Assembly (NCBI GenBank): GCA_916048095.2
Contig: OU696576.1
Location: forward strand, 7,742,488-7,806,487
Reading direction: 5' to 3'
Source: Sacculina carcini
Lineage: Eukaryota; Arthropoda; Thecostraca; Sacculinidae
DNA: 64,000 bases
Shown here piece after piece: positions 13,076 through 25,547 of this stretch. The translations under genes were made by a program, and so were the position numbers. The notes beneath the pieces were generated by a model. That model did no database searches. It saw only the letters and a program-made list of their open reading frames with translations, and was not told the DNA's origin. Positions within the stretch are counted from its first letter, which is position 1; the number at the start of each line of letters is the position of its first letter.

Positions 13076-13160
<85 letters not shown>

Positions 13161-14201
13161 AACACATACGTACATATTTAAGTATGCACTTTTTGCTCGT
13201 CGAATTTTTTCTCTCGTTTTTTTAATTGTCTTTCCTTGATGAGAAATGTATTTTTATGCGTAAATATACAAGGCCAATTGGCTATTTTTCCATTTCAATG
13301 TTTTATTTTTATTTTTTTATAGTGATTTATTTGAGTGGCTCCATTTGAATTAATGCCATTCAGGCCGTTTCTATTTTGCTTGTCTTTTTTCCTACGATTT
13401 CGATTAGTTGATTATGCAGGTAATTAATTTTTATCCACGCTGTTATATTTCGCTTCAAAGATCGACTGGAATATAGCGCGTTATAAATGCACCAACTAAT
13501 TATCTCCCGTTAATCTAAAAAATGACCTGATTTTGTAGTTTTTTCCCTATCTACATAACCACATATATTTAATCATTGGGCTAAGGTTTAACTTTTTAAT
13601 CTTCAATATGCCCAATGAGCTGAAGAGGGTATAATTATTGTTTTGTCTAATTGCATATTCCTGTCCCTGTTCGTCTCGCATTGAAGTATTTTCACTATTT
13701 TCAACCAACAAATATGAACAATCTATATTCGTTACTAAGTAATTTTACTTACCCTGAATTACTTCATACCAATTTTACTTACCCTGAATGCCAATTTTAC
13801 TTACCCTGAATTACTTTATAATATGCATATTTGAATTGGAACAGAGTGCAGGAAACTGAAAATGCCTATAAATTCCAGACATCCCTTAATATTTTCATAG
13901 AAATGATTTAAACTAGTTGATATGCAGGCTTGAAAACAGGTGCAAATTCTTGGGCTAATGTGATGCAATATGCATATATGTGTGTGTGTGTGTCAGTGAT
14001 ACGGGTATCACCGAGGACGCCGTGCGCAAGTACCTCACGCGCAAGCCAATGACCACCATCGAGCTGTTGCAGAAATTCAAGAGCAAGAAGGTCGGCCTAT
14101 CTTCCGACCAGCTGGTGCCAATGATAGCGCTCATATTGAAGCGAATCAACCCGACCAAACACACAGTCAAAGGCAAAATGTACTTGTCCATCAAAAAGTA
14201 A
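6907..14201 (+). CDS. GTF2F1: Transcription initiation factor IIF subunit alpha (RAP74), complete, 8 exons
   Basis: Exons: 6907-7139, 9070-9381, 10586-10707, 10953-11066, 11329-11443, 11942-12256, 12815-13021, 13997-14201. All junction phases agree and give 540 aa (human about 517). TFIIF alpha pairs with TFIIF beta (RAP30), binds RNA polymerase II in the nucleus, and acts in initiation, elongation and CTD phosphatase recruitment. Residues 1-180 form the dimerisation domain: EYTVRVPRAVNKHH, then FGAGSEF, REEARRKRFGF, GGGITENAAYYVFTQ and AFPVTEWYNF. The middle is a charged Lys/Glu/Ser linker (KDEAFEDSDDGDEEG is typical of the family). The last exon is the winged helix. The start ATG opens a Gly/Ser-rich leader. 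Odd point: the donor after exon 3 is GC rather than GT. A SINE lies in intron 6. Confidence 0.96.
7669..7765. repeat. (CA)n microsatellite
   Basis: About 96 bp of nearly pure CA with two or three CAT interruptions, in GTF2F1 intron 1. Confidence 0.95.
7828..8140 (-). mobile_element. Non-autonomous hAT-like element with 8-bp target duplication
   Basis: Ends cagcggtcggcaaact and agtttgtcgacccctg are inverted repeats of the CAGGGGTCGGCAAAC type common in hAT elements. Flanks attaatac (7820-7827) and atttatac (8141-8148) match at 7 of 8 bases, as expected for an aged hAT target duplication. The interior is about 280 bp with no transposase. A related copy in the other orientation lies at 60779-61085. 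Confidence 0.85.
8605..9066. repeat. Interrupted (TG)n/(TCTG)n tract upstream of GTF2F1 exon 2
   Basis: About 460 bp of TGTG with TATG, TCTG and CTCT interruptions. It reaches the acceptor gtgtgtgcag at 9069 with no pyrimidine-only tract between. Confidence 0.9.
9502..9641. repeat. Inverted repeat with 21-base arms
   Basis: Arms at 9502-9522 and 9621-9641 are reverse complements at 20 of 21 positions (cggacctgcggtgtgccagc against the complement of gctggcacaccgcaggttcg), with a 98-base spacer. The right arm adjoins the tRNA-like repeat that follows. Confidence 0.75.
9642..9838 (-). mobile_element. tRNA-related SINE-like repeat, second family, minus strand
   Basis: Read on the minus strand from 9838, the sequence has a Pol III A box (TAGCCCAGTGGCTAAGAC) and B box (GGGTTCGATTCCC) at tRNA spacing. 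A non-tRNA body and a short (GT)n follow. The putative acceptor and anticodon stems pair poorly, so this is a SINE head or tRNA pseudogene rather than a tRNA gene. It lies in GTF2F1 intron 2. Only one copy is visible here. Confidence 0.6.
11942..12256 (+). CDS. GTF2F1: GTF2F1 exon 6: acidic/serine linker
   Basis: Encodes the charged low-complexity linker: SEQEVKLEKEEKGVDQED, an Ala run (8 residues), SPVKKKSKSRKAARKD, then Ser/Asp repeats. Composition and position match the human RAP74 linker, which is disordered and phosphorylated. Donor gtcagt at 12257, phase 2. Confidence 0.9.
12301..12633 (+). mobile_element. tRNA-derived SINE (Val-type head), copy B, full length
   Basis: Starts ttgttggactccgtggtgta. 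The A box is GTAGTGGTAGCAC, the anticodon arm is CCGC-CTCACAA-GCGG (anticodon CAC, valine), and the B-box region is GGTCTGTGGTTCTAATCTC. The shared body follows and ends in a doubled ctttaac tail. It lies 44 bases after the donor of GTF2F1 exon 6, in sense orientation. Confidence 0.92.
12815..13021 (+). CDS. GTF2F1: GTF2F1 exon 7, flanked by (GT)n upstream and (CA)n downstream
   Basis: Encodes GQTRDETAGRSAHGGASAP through PPGKRAKLDSS. The KR-x-LD-x-S segment matches the human PAAKRLRLDTG. A (GT)n-rich tract ends just upstream (12763-12808) and a long (CA)n run starts 58 bases downstream (13079), so the two flanks are complementary in the transcript. Confidence 0.9.
13079..13157. repeat. (CA)n microsatellite downstream of GTF2F1 exon 7
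   Basis: About 75 bp of pure CA, in intron 7. A short triple repeat of ccaattttacttaccctgaa also lies further along the intron at about 13742-13812. Confidence 0.95.
13997..14201 (+). CDS. GTF2F1: GTF2F1 exon 8: C-terminal winged-helix domain and stop
   Basis: Reads ITEDAVRKYLTRKPMTT, ELLQKFKSKKVGLSSDQ, ALILKRINPTKH, KGKMYLSIKK and stop. This is nearly colinear with the human RAP74 winged helix, which binds the C-terminus of the FCP1 phosphatase. The acceptor follows (GT)n directly. Confidence 0.96.
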
Positions 14202-14206
14202 CTCCC

Positions 14207-14263
<57 letters not shown>

Positions 14264-15329
14264 TCTTTTTGGCAATTTTACATGCTGTGTATGTTTGTAT
14301 GTACGTATGTGTGTATGTACACGTGTGCGTTTGTGTGTATGTATGTTTTTTTGTTTGTGTGTGTGTGTTTGCGTGTTAATTTGGTTGTCTTCTAGCCGAA
14401 TTTGTAGTGTTGCCCGATTGGCTTGGCAGCATTGAAATACAAAAAAAATCGCTTGATATTTGCTTGCTTCCGTTTTTGATGGTGTCTGGTTAGTATATAT
14501 ATATATATATATATATAGGATTTCATGCGCAACGTGTATTGTGCATTGTCTCTTCGTTAATAAACTCACCTAAATGAGAGTGTTTGCATCAACTGGTTGA
14601 ACTTTTTAAACTGGTGTGAGTTTTGGGCGGTGTCTTATAAGTGGCCCAAGCACGCAGGGTTTCTTAACCCGGGGTGCAAGTCTGGTTCCTGCGTAAAATG
14701 CAAGAAAATATATGCTTTTCCCGTGCTAAATATTTTCCCTTGAAGAAAACTTGAAGATAAAGATGTATTGACACGGAAAACTCAATCAAATATCACACAC
14801 ATACACACACACAAATAACACGATAATAACAAAAATACAAACAAACCACACTACACACAAATATATGGCAAAAAAGCTATTAGAACTAGCGCTTATTAAT
14901 AGCGACTACAGCACGGAAGCAACGAGATGTTGCATTGCATTTGTGCAACGCTACATTATCATATGTTCACCGTTTATCAATATTTCACCTGTCATCGTCA
15001 TGTCTTGAACGAAACTTCACAGAACTTTAAATTGTATGAATGAATATTGAATATATTAAAAAATATATATAATAATATATAATATTTTATAATTTTAAAA
15101 TACAAATGATATAAAAGCGTTCCTTCTATATGTGCGTTCATTTGGAATCCTATATGCCATTAACCTTTTCCCCACGAAAATGCTGTTTTTATCCACGCAA
15201 ATATTGCTTAACAGATATTATATAATTGATAAATTCTTTATATTGTGAAACGTATAACCAACAGATTCGAGCTGAGCTTGTATAACGAATATATGACACC
15301 TACACACGCACATACACACACTACACACA

Positions 15330-15364
<35 letters not shown>

Positions 15365-15478
15365 ACACACAGACACACAAACCAATTGTTCTAGCATGGA
15401 TACGGCCTGGAATTGATTTCCGATGCCCAGGTGTACGGTGCTGTGTGTGTGTATGCGATCGATTCCTCTATTTCCTCA

Positions 15479-15523
<45 letters not shown>

Positions 15524-15668
15524 ACAAACAAACAAGCGCACACGTGAGTGCCTTGGCTCACAGTAGTGTATAGACTTTGTGTGTGTGTGAGAGTGTGATT
15601 GCTAACCAATCTAAACAGAGAAGAGTGAACAGAGATCGTGTGTATCTTTGCAGCCGCATTAGTCACCA
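14202..15668. other. GTF2F1 3' region and WDR19 upstream region
   Basis: Contains (CA)n right after the stop (14210-14261), a (TA)n run (14495-14518), AT-rich unique sequence, and CA runs at 15299-15362 and 15490-15532. No coding exon was recognised. The two genes are head-to-tail, so the WDR19 promoter must lie in this 1.4 kb. Confidence 0.6.
14559..14564 (+). terminator. Candidate poly(A) signal of GTF2F1
   Basis: AATAAA about 360 bases after the stop codon, the first such hexamer downstream on the gene's strand. Not otherwise supported. Confidence 0.4.
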
Positions 15669-18600
15669 TGGACTTGGATAAGGTATAACTATATTTATAT
15701 CAATGCAATGTTCCATGAGCCGTTAATATTGTCGGTGATCGAGTAATTAGGAATAATCATTGCTAATTTAACCTAAGTTTCAATTAATTGAATGATATTA
15801 GGTTTAATTTACATAAACGCTCGTATATGTGGGTGGTTAGTACATAAACGTATATGTGGGTGTGCTTGATATTTCTGTATTTTCTGTTTTATATAGAGCT
15901 TTATAAAGATATATATATATATATATATATATATAGCTTTTCAAAGGTATATTGTTATAAAAGAAAAAAGTAAATTATTTATATAATGGGATCATTGTTT
16001 TGATGTTGATCAATGGTTTTGCGTAATACTCCATGATAAAACTTTCCCATTGAAATGAAAGAATTCAGTTCATCAAAAGATACGAAACAGCAAACAGAAA
16101 AGCAACATTTTCAACACTGAACATTTTATAAACATATTTTTCCATCAGTCTTGAATAATATCTGATTTGGTTCTGAACATTTGTTCATTGCAAGTTCGAA
16201 TATATTTTTCGGTTATATTAAGTTAAGATATATTTGTCGGTTATATTAAGTTGAGTTATATTTGTCGGTTAAATTTAAGTTATAATAAGGTTTTGCGCTG
16301 ATAATTATAAACACAAAAATATTTGCCAATTTTGTTAAATAAGCCTCGTTTACACATTTAATTACTGAACATCTTAAATAGTGGAATTCAATAATTACTC
16401 AAATTATCTACTCACCTACATTTGGCAAGCGTAGAGTAACAGGTACACCGCCATTTTACAGCACTAATTTCACTTGCATCTACTTTGTTGTCCTGCAGCG
16501 CTTGTATACATTGCAGGCACCACACGGCACAGGCAAGCTGTTGTTTGCCTGGCAACACAGACACGGCATGTACCTGGCAACCGCAGGCGGCAACCACCTG
16601 GTTCATATCTACAATCGCCTGGGGGCACATGTGCATGAAGCCAACATTTCCGGGTATCAAATGCAACCTGTGCAATCCATGTGCAAGATAAAAATGTGTC
16701 CAAATTTATATTAAATCCAGGATGAAGCAGAATTTTTCACGATAAAAAACGATAAATGATAAATATGTGAACAAAACAAAAGCTTAACGTAATAAAGTAT
16801 ATATTCTTATAAATCTTTTTACATTCTTATACATTATTTTTATACATTTTGGTTATTTCAAATTTAAGTTTTTTATTTAACCTGGTTGAAGGACATATAT
16901 TTTCTACAATTTTTGTGCTGCTCAAAATCAAGAATTAAATAGATATACAAATGCTGTTATTTGCATGAAAATATTGAATCACATATTAGAGTTCAACGAA
17001 AAACAGAGCTTCAAAATGAGATTGCTGAAAATTTTTTGCTTGCATCCGGCTGGTTTTTTAGATAAATGTGATAAATTTAGGTAAATGCTACCAGATATAC
17101 AATGAAAACCTAATTTCAACTGTTTTTATAAAGTTATATCTCTATGAGTAGACATATTATATTATTATATACAACTAGATGTATTATATTATGTATATAA
17201 ATCAATTACAATGTCTCAAACTGAGATCCATCAATGCGGCGGAGCAGAATTTCATTGGGCGAATTCTACAATCCCACAACCCCTGTCCACCCAGCAGAAA
17301 ATGATGGTACCAGATATCAGTCATGAGTTGCAACATGCATTCTGGGGAGGTGGCTCTCTCTAATACGTCTTCCGTCCTTGTGGCGCCATAGCGTGGGGAG
17401 GGTCGGTTCTGGGGTGGCAGCGAGCTGCACGGGGCACACCTGTGTGTGTTCATAAGCTTCGGCTTCTTCCCGTGTAGCATCTGTCACTTAGGCATTTAAC
17501 CTTTATTCAATGCCCAAGTTTGCCAGCGTTAAGCAGTGAAGACAGACCTTTGCAGGCTTTTCAGTTTTGCTTATTGCGGCGCCAGGTCTTGCTGCGGACT
17601 GGAGTGGGACAGCTCGGGCGACGTTCTAGCGGCGATCAGCGACAAGCACACGTCGGTGCTGCTGTGGGAGACTGCCTCCGTCACCAACGGATCCGTCGTG
17701 ACGGCCAGCGGACGACAGACAGCCGCCGCCTCCTCGGGCGCAAGCGGAGGACGGGTGCGTCAGTTGGACTCGGGTCTGCGCGACCAGCTGACCGTCCTGG
17801 CCTGGGCTCCCAGCAGTGCTCTGTTGGCTGTGGGCACAGTCAAAGGCAACCTGATGATCTACAGTCACCGCACTTCGCGTCGCATCCCCGTGGTCGGCAA
17901 GCACACAAGACGCGTCACAGGCGCCGTGTGGAGCGAAGCGGATCAGCTGGTTTTGATCAGCGAGGATCGTACGGTGACGATCAGCGATCAACATGGAGAT
18001 ACGCTGCGCACAATCTCGTTGAAGGGCGAACCGAGTTTGGTGCGGTTTCGTCCGATAGCAGAGACCAGAAGGGAAGGAGGAAATTCGAGCACCGCCAACA
18101 ACACGGTGCTGAAAACCACTCGCGATATCTTGATGGTGTTTTGTTGCGCAAACACGTATGGTCATATTACTACGTTCTACTGTGGTTTACATTGTAAATA
18201 GGCAAACCGAGATCCGAAAAATCAAACTTGTCAAGCACATGCCACGTAAATCGCCGATATTTCCCAGGATATATAAGATGGTTTTTACAGATATTTTACT
18301 CTGTGAATTTTCACAAAATCTAAAAGTATGATCAAGACCTCATCGAAGGATTTGCATCGAAAGAGAACGTTTTTATTTGTATAGACTGATATCATTTTCT
18401 TAATAGCGTTAAAAGCCATTTCATTTTTGTGACATCATATTGTGCGTCGTATTTTGACGTCAAACAGTTGAGCATGGTGATATCGAAGAAGACTTTTTAC
18501 TTCGCGAACATTCGCGACACTGAGAACCACCGCGAGTTTGCGCTTGAAAATCGCTACGGCAGTATTGTTCAGTACGAATGGTGGGTCTACAAATACACAC

Positions 18601-21600
18601 AGTGTTTCTGCTTTCGTGCAGATCAAGAACTTTACTAAATAATTCTAGGTATACACAAATAATATCTTATTGAAGTTTGGTCAATATTCGACCACATAAA
18701 ATAAATAGTAGAGTAGTAGGAAAAAATATATAAAGTATACACATCACATTGAATGTCATGTAATTTTTTAACTAAATATAATAGATTTAATTGAACATTT
18801 AATTTAATTGTGAAAATGATCCGGTTAAAATGTTTTGATATAATTCGTTTTTGAATATTTTTAATGAAATTCAATTTTGAATTTTTTTAAAGGGCTAGCG
18901 AGGAGTTGATTTTGTTTGGCTATTCGAGCGGTTTTATGGTGGCCGTGTCGAGCCAGGCAAGAAACGCTGGCACCATAATCTACGAGGTGCAAAATCACAA
19001 ACAATCACTCACAGCTATCTCAATCAACACCGACATCTCCAAGGCTGCCAGTTGCGGCGAAAATGTGTAAGTTTTGGCGAAATTCAGCGATAAAAATAGG
19101 CTAATTATATCTGAGCTAATTATAAAAATAATATATGACACAAGAGGCTAATGCCTAAGCTACTGTGCTACTCATTAGGTTTGAATGAGTGCTTGTATGT
19201 GTGTGTGTGTGTGTGTGTGTGTTCTCACCGAGTTAATTTCGCAGAGATGAGTCAAAGACTCGTGACTCCTGCCTTCTAAAGATCATACTGCTTTGTTTAA
19301 ACATTTTTATTGTCGTCTGGTTGACCATTTTATTTGACGATTTGCTCCAATCATCAATCGCTGTGTTCGGGAAGCTATATTGTTGCACATCCATCAGCGA
19401 TCCTGCTATTTTTGCAGCCCTAAGCTGTAACTACCTGTTTGACTTTTAGCGTGTGTCTATGTGTGCGTGTATGTGTGTGTGTGTGTGTGCGTGTTTGCCT
19501 ACGCCACTCGTCAGTGTGAAGGTGCATGAACTGCAACAGTTGAAGGACGTGTGTTCCGTGCTGGTGCTGGACGACGAGAAGACAGTGGACAACGTTCAGT
19601 GGTCTCCCGACGGGCAGCTGATGACGGTGGTCACTTCAGGAGGCGCCGGCAGCTCTCTGCACGTGTTTCTCAGCTCGCTGCCGATGCTGAGTTCAACCAG
19701 CGGCACGCGAGTGGCTGTGCTATCCAGTCTGCGTGAGGTGACCGTGAAACAGTGTGTGGATAAGGTAAATTATCATTGCGAAGCGGTGGTTCTTTTAAGT
19801 TGATATACTCTAGATCTAAAATATAAACGAATAAACTAGAATTTTTTTTATTCAATTATCACATAATATAGAATTCATCCTATTTATTAATTATATTGTA
19901 AATTTTACTCTTGCTAATTGTATCACTACTGCTTTTTCCCTTTTATATATTAGTGAACGATTGGAAGCATTTCGGTGTGTTCCTTTGACATTTGGCGTTT
20001 TGAGTGATTGAGTGATTGCGTGTGCATGTTGTGTGTGTGTGGTGTCTGTGCACTTTTGCAACATTTGTGCACGCAGAAAGCAGAGACCAGAAAGCTTGCC
20101 GCGCCTGTTGAGCCGTCGGTGTTGGGTTTGGGACCGTTTCATCTTATGATCTGCATGAACAATCGCTCGTGGGTCTTCGCTCTACAGAATTCAGGTCCAT
20201 CAGTCAAATGTAAATGTGTATGCTAATATTTTGTGTGTATGTGTGTGTGTATCGTTGTGCGCGTGTGTGTATGTGTGCGTGGGTATATGTGAATTCCTTT
20301 TTGAGTTATTTGACTTGTGGATGTCCTTCTATATTTTTCTAGTTGAATTTTTGGGTCTAGTTTGGTTTGTGCATGAGTTCACATATAAGCTAAACAAACT
20401 GTTCACTAGCTAAACAAACTTTTTAAACTATCTATTGCTTTTGGGCGCTTAAACGTAACAGAAACGTGTAACAAATTATGAACATACTGCATTTTTGCGT
20501 TAAAGCATCATCAGTATGTTACACGATTTTATATATACATTGTTGTTTACCCCTTATATTTCATAAATCGTTTAATGTATTGCTTTTTTATGTCTTTATT
20601 AGCTGTTATCTTACCGATTAGAACCTTTGGTTTTTGAACTCTCTTTCTATCTACTTTTCTGGGTGCTTCCAGTACATGGGGCCAGCGCAGGGTGGTAATA
20701 GTGCTTGCACCCTTCCCATGCTACTGGACCTGCCTGTAATTAATAATAATAATAATAATGATAATAATAATAATAATAATAATAACCTGTTCATCTATAG
20801 CTCACGAGAACACGCAGGTGGGGGTACATGAGTACATTGGTACCGTGGTGTCCGCTCATTTGAATATGGACTACGCATCGGTGCTGTGTAGCAGCGGCCA
20901 GCTACAATTACATTTGGTGAGCCCTTCAAGCATGTTGCATGCATCACATGTTGCTTGCCTCTTGCATCGTGCATTTTACAACATGTTTTTCAATATGTTG
21001 TTTACGTTTGTATGTTATTGTGTGTATGTGTGTGTGTGTATGTGTGTGTGTGTGTGTTTTCTTCAACGTTGACGATTGCTTAGTAAATTATGTTTGCAAA
21101 ATTATCTTGCATGCAATATGCAACATTCCACTTGTCATCCATGAATCACGTATTCAATGACTTTTTTTTGGACAAATTGACTATTCGAGTCCACATTTTG
21201 ACTCTGTCATACGCTGGCACGATAAGCAATAGGCCATTTTTACAAATGTTTTCCAGTTGGACACGGATGACATTGGCTCAGAGGAGAGAGAAAGCCGCTT
21301 GTTTCCGGCACCAGAAAATGCCAACATGAAAATCACCAGCCACGCGCTGACTGCGGAATTTCTGGTCTTCAGTACAGATGTTGGTATCGTCCATTCTGTT
21401 TGCAGTTATATGATAAATAAAACTCGCCCAATTTTTTATCGCAATTTCCTATAATAATATTGGAATTCTTCAGATGAATGCTTCAAAGAGTGTAATTGGA
21501 AATTATATATAAAACACAAAAGTAATGCATACAATTAATAAAAGTACAAATTCAACATTTGTATATTCAATTTTTTCATTTTTACATGTCTATCAGATCG

Positions 21601-22661
21601 AATTACAAATTACAAAGCTCATGATTATGTGTTCTGCACTCTCACATATTTTTATGGCTTTTTGAAGATAGTAATATTCTATGCCAATAAGTTTGTCTAC
21701 TTCTTAGGGAGCCACTATAAGTGTTTGTATGTCCCGGCAATTAAGCCAATGTCACTTTTCAGGCCTGAAATACTAGGTTTTCAGTAGTACGGTCTAATAA
21801 GCCCACCCAAAATTTGAGCTTTTAGGCGGTATCATTTTTAAAATGCTCCTTTTGCTCCACATATGCAATATGCTGAAGAAACTCATTCTTTCATATCATT
21901 TACGTGTTAATTGGCGTGCTTGATCAACTATTGCACAAATTTGTACTTTATTAGCATTGATATAATTCATACTATCTATTGATAGAATGGAGCTTGTTCT
22001 TTTAGATAAATATACCGTTGGCAGACTAAAGTTTTGTTTCACCCTTTCCATGGTGGAAGTTGAAGTTGTTCCATTTGTTCCACCTTGGAAAATATGGAGT
22101 AGAAATTTCGATTGAAAGATGGGCTTAATGGCCGGGATCTACGGTAATGTGTGACCAACGCACACAGACGGGACACGTACAACTATTCTATATCGGCGAG
22201 TGGACAATGGTGGGAGAGTTTAGACACGTCATGTCCGTGCTACATGTGCAGCCCAACGCCAGTGCAACCAGAGTTGTTCTGATCGACGAGCAACATCACT
22301 GTCTGCTACTCAACACGGTGTGTGATCGATATAAGCGTGATAACTACTCATTACTCTTGTATTGTTACGACCACCGTATCCTCTATCCCAACCTTACCTT
22401 ACCTTATAATTATACCCAGGGCAGGTCTCAGGCATAGGCAAACTAAGCGGCCGCCTAGGGCCCCAGTTTGGGCCACAGATTTAATAAATTACATCATTTT
22501 AATTTTCGGTTTCACTTATTAATTTTCTGTTTCATCCGGAGCCGCTGAATTTGCTTTACGTTTGCTCTCCAATTATTCAAGACCGGCCCTGATATACCTA
22601 ACCTTACATTGCGTTTATTCTTAATATTTTGTCATCTATCCAACCTTCATCCTCTCAGTGT

Positions 22662-22731
<70 letters not shown>

Positions 22732-24050
22732 CTGCTTTTAATTTATAAATATAAATAAATAAGAATTACCATAATTTGATGTCATTTTATTTCACATCAA
22801 TATAATTAGACTCCGATATGGTAGCATATTTCTTCGGCATATGTATTATTTCGTTGCCGGAATGGAAACTTCAACGGCCTTTCGGTACGGAAAGACGGTT
22901 GTTTTTGTCACCGTATGGCTTCTACACAATTTGACTTGTGTTTCTTCATTTCTATACAATTAACAACACTGGAATATACCTGTAATCTAACTGAGCTGTC
23001 AAGATGAAGAATAATTTGTCAAGTATTCATCAAATATGACAGTAACAGTTTATCCAGTGTGCAATCCGAATTCTAATCTACTGATAGACTCATCGCGAGA
23101 AGAAAATTGGGCACATACTTATATAACTGAATATAGTAGGCGGCCCATAAACTGAAAACAATCTTCAGGTTCTCCTTCATAGACCTAGCATGCCAAGGTC
23201 AGGTTTTCAGCTCCGCTCAGGAGTTTCCTGGTGTTCCTACGTCGTCTTCAATCTTGTTGCATCTCATCTTCACCATGGCTGATAACCGTAGACTCTGTTC
23301 TAGTCTCAGGCAAATGGGAATATGAATGTTTATAAATGCGGATCATTTCCCTATTTTGGGAAAATGGTCCCGATGCTATTTCTCCCATAGGTGACGGACC
23401 ATGTTCAAGAAGTGCCTGAATGTCCACGCAATCCCCTCGGCGTACTGTGGGACGTTGCCACTCCACTGCCAGCTCTCACAAGGGCCCTCTGCTCTTCATC
23501 GCACGGCGAATCAGCGGCGGCTGCTGTGGCCGGCGGAGGAGGCGGTGGAGATCCGGTATTTATCGTGTGGAACAGCGAATGTGTCGCCACCTATGTGACG
23601 GCTCGTGTCAACATCGAAGGTATTTGGGCGTTGACGAAGTGGAGAAATGTGGAATATATTCTGGCAATGAATGTTCTCTTGCTAAAGCTCACGTGCTAGA
23701 TATTTGTACATGTATTAGATGTGATCATGTACACTGGAGATGATTGCAAAATATACTTTGAAATATTCTAAATTTGGATTCACTATATATATAAAATAAC
23801 ACAAAATAATAATTCGATTTTGTCTTCTTGTGTAATTATGTTCAAAATCTGTCGATAAGATTTCATGAATCAATGATATTGTTGAAGAAATTAAGTGCTT
23901 GAATTTCATCAATCCAAACTGTCACCGACTGCAGAGCGTACGGTCACCGCTCTAGACCGTACAAAGCTGGTGTCGTCCAACCAGAGACCACTTATCTTGT
24001 ACAACGGCGAGATGACCCTTCAAACGGCCGGGGGTCGACTCACCAGTATT
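15669..24050 (+). CDS. WDR19: WDR19 exons 1-12: twin WD40 beta-propellers
   Basis: Residues 1 to about 703 cover the two N-terminal propellers of IFT144. Recognisable blades: LFAWQHRHGMYLATAGGNHL, LEWDSSGDVLAAISDKHTS, VGTVKGNLMIYSHRTSRRIP, VQWSPDGQLMTVVTSGG and YIGTVVSAHLNMDYASVL. Exon 3 carries a Ser/Ala/Gly-rich loop (VVTASGRQTAAASSGASGG) that the human protein lacks. Exon 11 has a similar poly-Ala/Gly loop (GESAAAAVAGGGGGGDP). The exon 9 donor is gat|gttggt, chosen because it alone keeps STD|TGHVQLFY in frame. Confidence 0.94.
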
Positions 24051-25477
24051 GTAAGTTTCAGATTTACTTTGCTTCAATTATCAATCAGTCCTGAAATAAC
24101 TCTAAGCAAACAATTGTTTCGTAGAGGATAAAAGTACACGTTGATGTTTATTCATAGACGGAATCAATGCTCCTTAGGCAATGCAATGTTCATTGTTGCA
24201 AAACTTCTTATGTAGAACTATAATTGCACACAGTGACTGCTTAAATCTTGCATCGGAATCGTCACTATATTTGTGTGTTTTACAAAATTATACCAAATAC
24301 ACTGAATGTATTGTCTGCGATTGCAGATTTTGTCCAGTCATGAGATGAGCATTGAAGGCGAAAATCTCAGCGAGTCCAATCTGGTGACCGCGCTCAATAA
24401 GAACATAACATTGCGAAGGTTTGTTGGACTCCGTGTTGTAGTGGTAGCACACGCGCCTCACAAGCGGGAGGTCGGTGGTTCGAAACCCGGCGGAGGAGAA
24501 TTTTGTTGGGCGAATTCTATAATCCAACAGCCCCTGTCCACCCAGCAGTAAATGATGGTACCAGATATCAGTCATGTGTTGTGTCATGCATTCTGGGGAG
24601 GTGGTCCTGTCTAATACGTTGTCCATCCTTCTGGCGCCATAGCGTGGAGAGGGTCGGTTCTGCGGTGGCAGCGAGCTGCACGGGACACACCTGTGTGTGT
24701 TCATAAGCTTCGGCTTCTTCCCGTGTAGCAGCTGTCACTTGACGCATTTAATCTTTAAGATCAGCCGCATGTTGTAGTCAAGTCTGTCAGACAATGAACA
24801 TGCAGTTGGTTAATTTATTGCTTTGTTCTTGTGGTCTCACCTCACGTGATAATTGTAAATAATTGACATTAAGTATCAATAAGCTTCAATATTTGCGAAT
24901 AATTGTAAAAATAATTGTCAATATAATTGTAAATAATTGTAAAATTTTTGTCAAAAATCGACGATGATTCTACATATTTGGCATATGATAGTCAAAAATC
25001 GACAATAATGATAACTAATTGTCAATAATTAGCAATGATTGCCGATAATTGTCAATTATTAGCAAATACTGGTAAATATTGTCAATTATAAAAATTGCCA
25101 ATTATTGTACATATTTGTCAATGATTGCCAAATAATTCTCAATAATGACCAATAATTGTAAATAATTGCAAATCCTGTCAATTATTGAGGTGTGATTTAA
25201 ACCAGTTAGAATAGTTGTTCTGATATATTTGGTCAATCTTTACACAAATATTTCTTAGATTTTGCATATGCTTATTGTAATTAAGCAGTATAACCTGCGT
25301 TGTGTTTTGTTCTTTCTTAGATACGTATGTTTTCTGAATCAGGCCAATGAGGCCACAGCCTTTCATTGGGTTACGTCACACGTTTCATTCCATTACCCGT
25401 CAATATTGGCGTATTCTGATCAAGTCAATTTGTGTAGTGCTATTGGCAAAACACAACTGTGCCACCTTCATTTACGT

Positions 25478-25547
<70 letters not shown>

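Noticed and set aside
17520-18197. Alternative plus-strand frame of 225 codons overlapping WDR19 exon 3
   Set aside because: It is the +1 shadow of a GC-rich coding exon. The WDR19 frame matches the family residue by residue.
24288-24704. Minus-strand frames inside the SINE copies (also at 3615-3884, 12258-12464, 17202-17480, 43569-43835)
   Set aside because: The same peptide recurs in every copy because the SINE is repeated. It overlaps the Pol III head and has no gene context.
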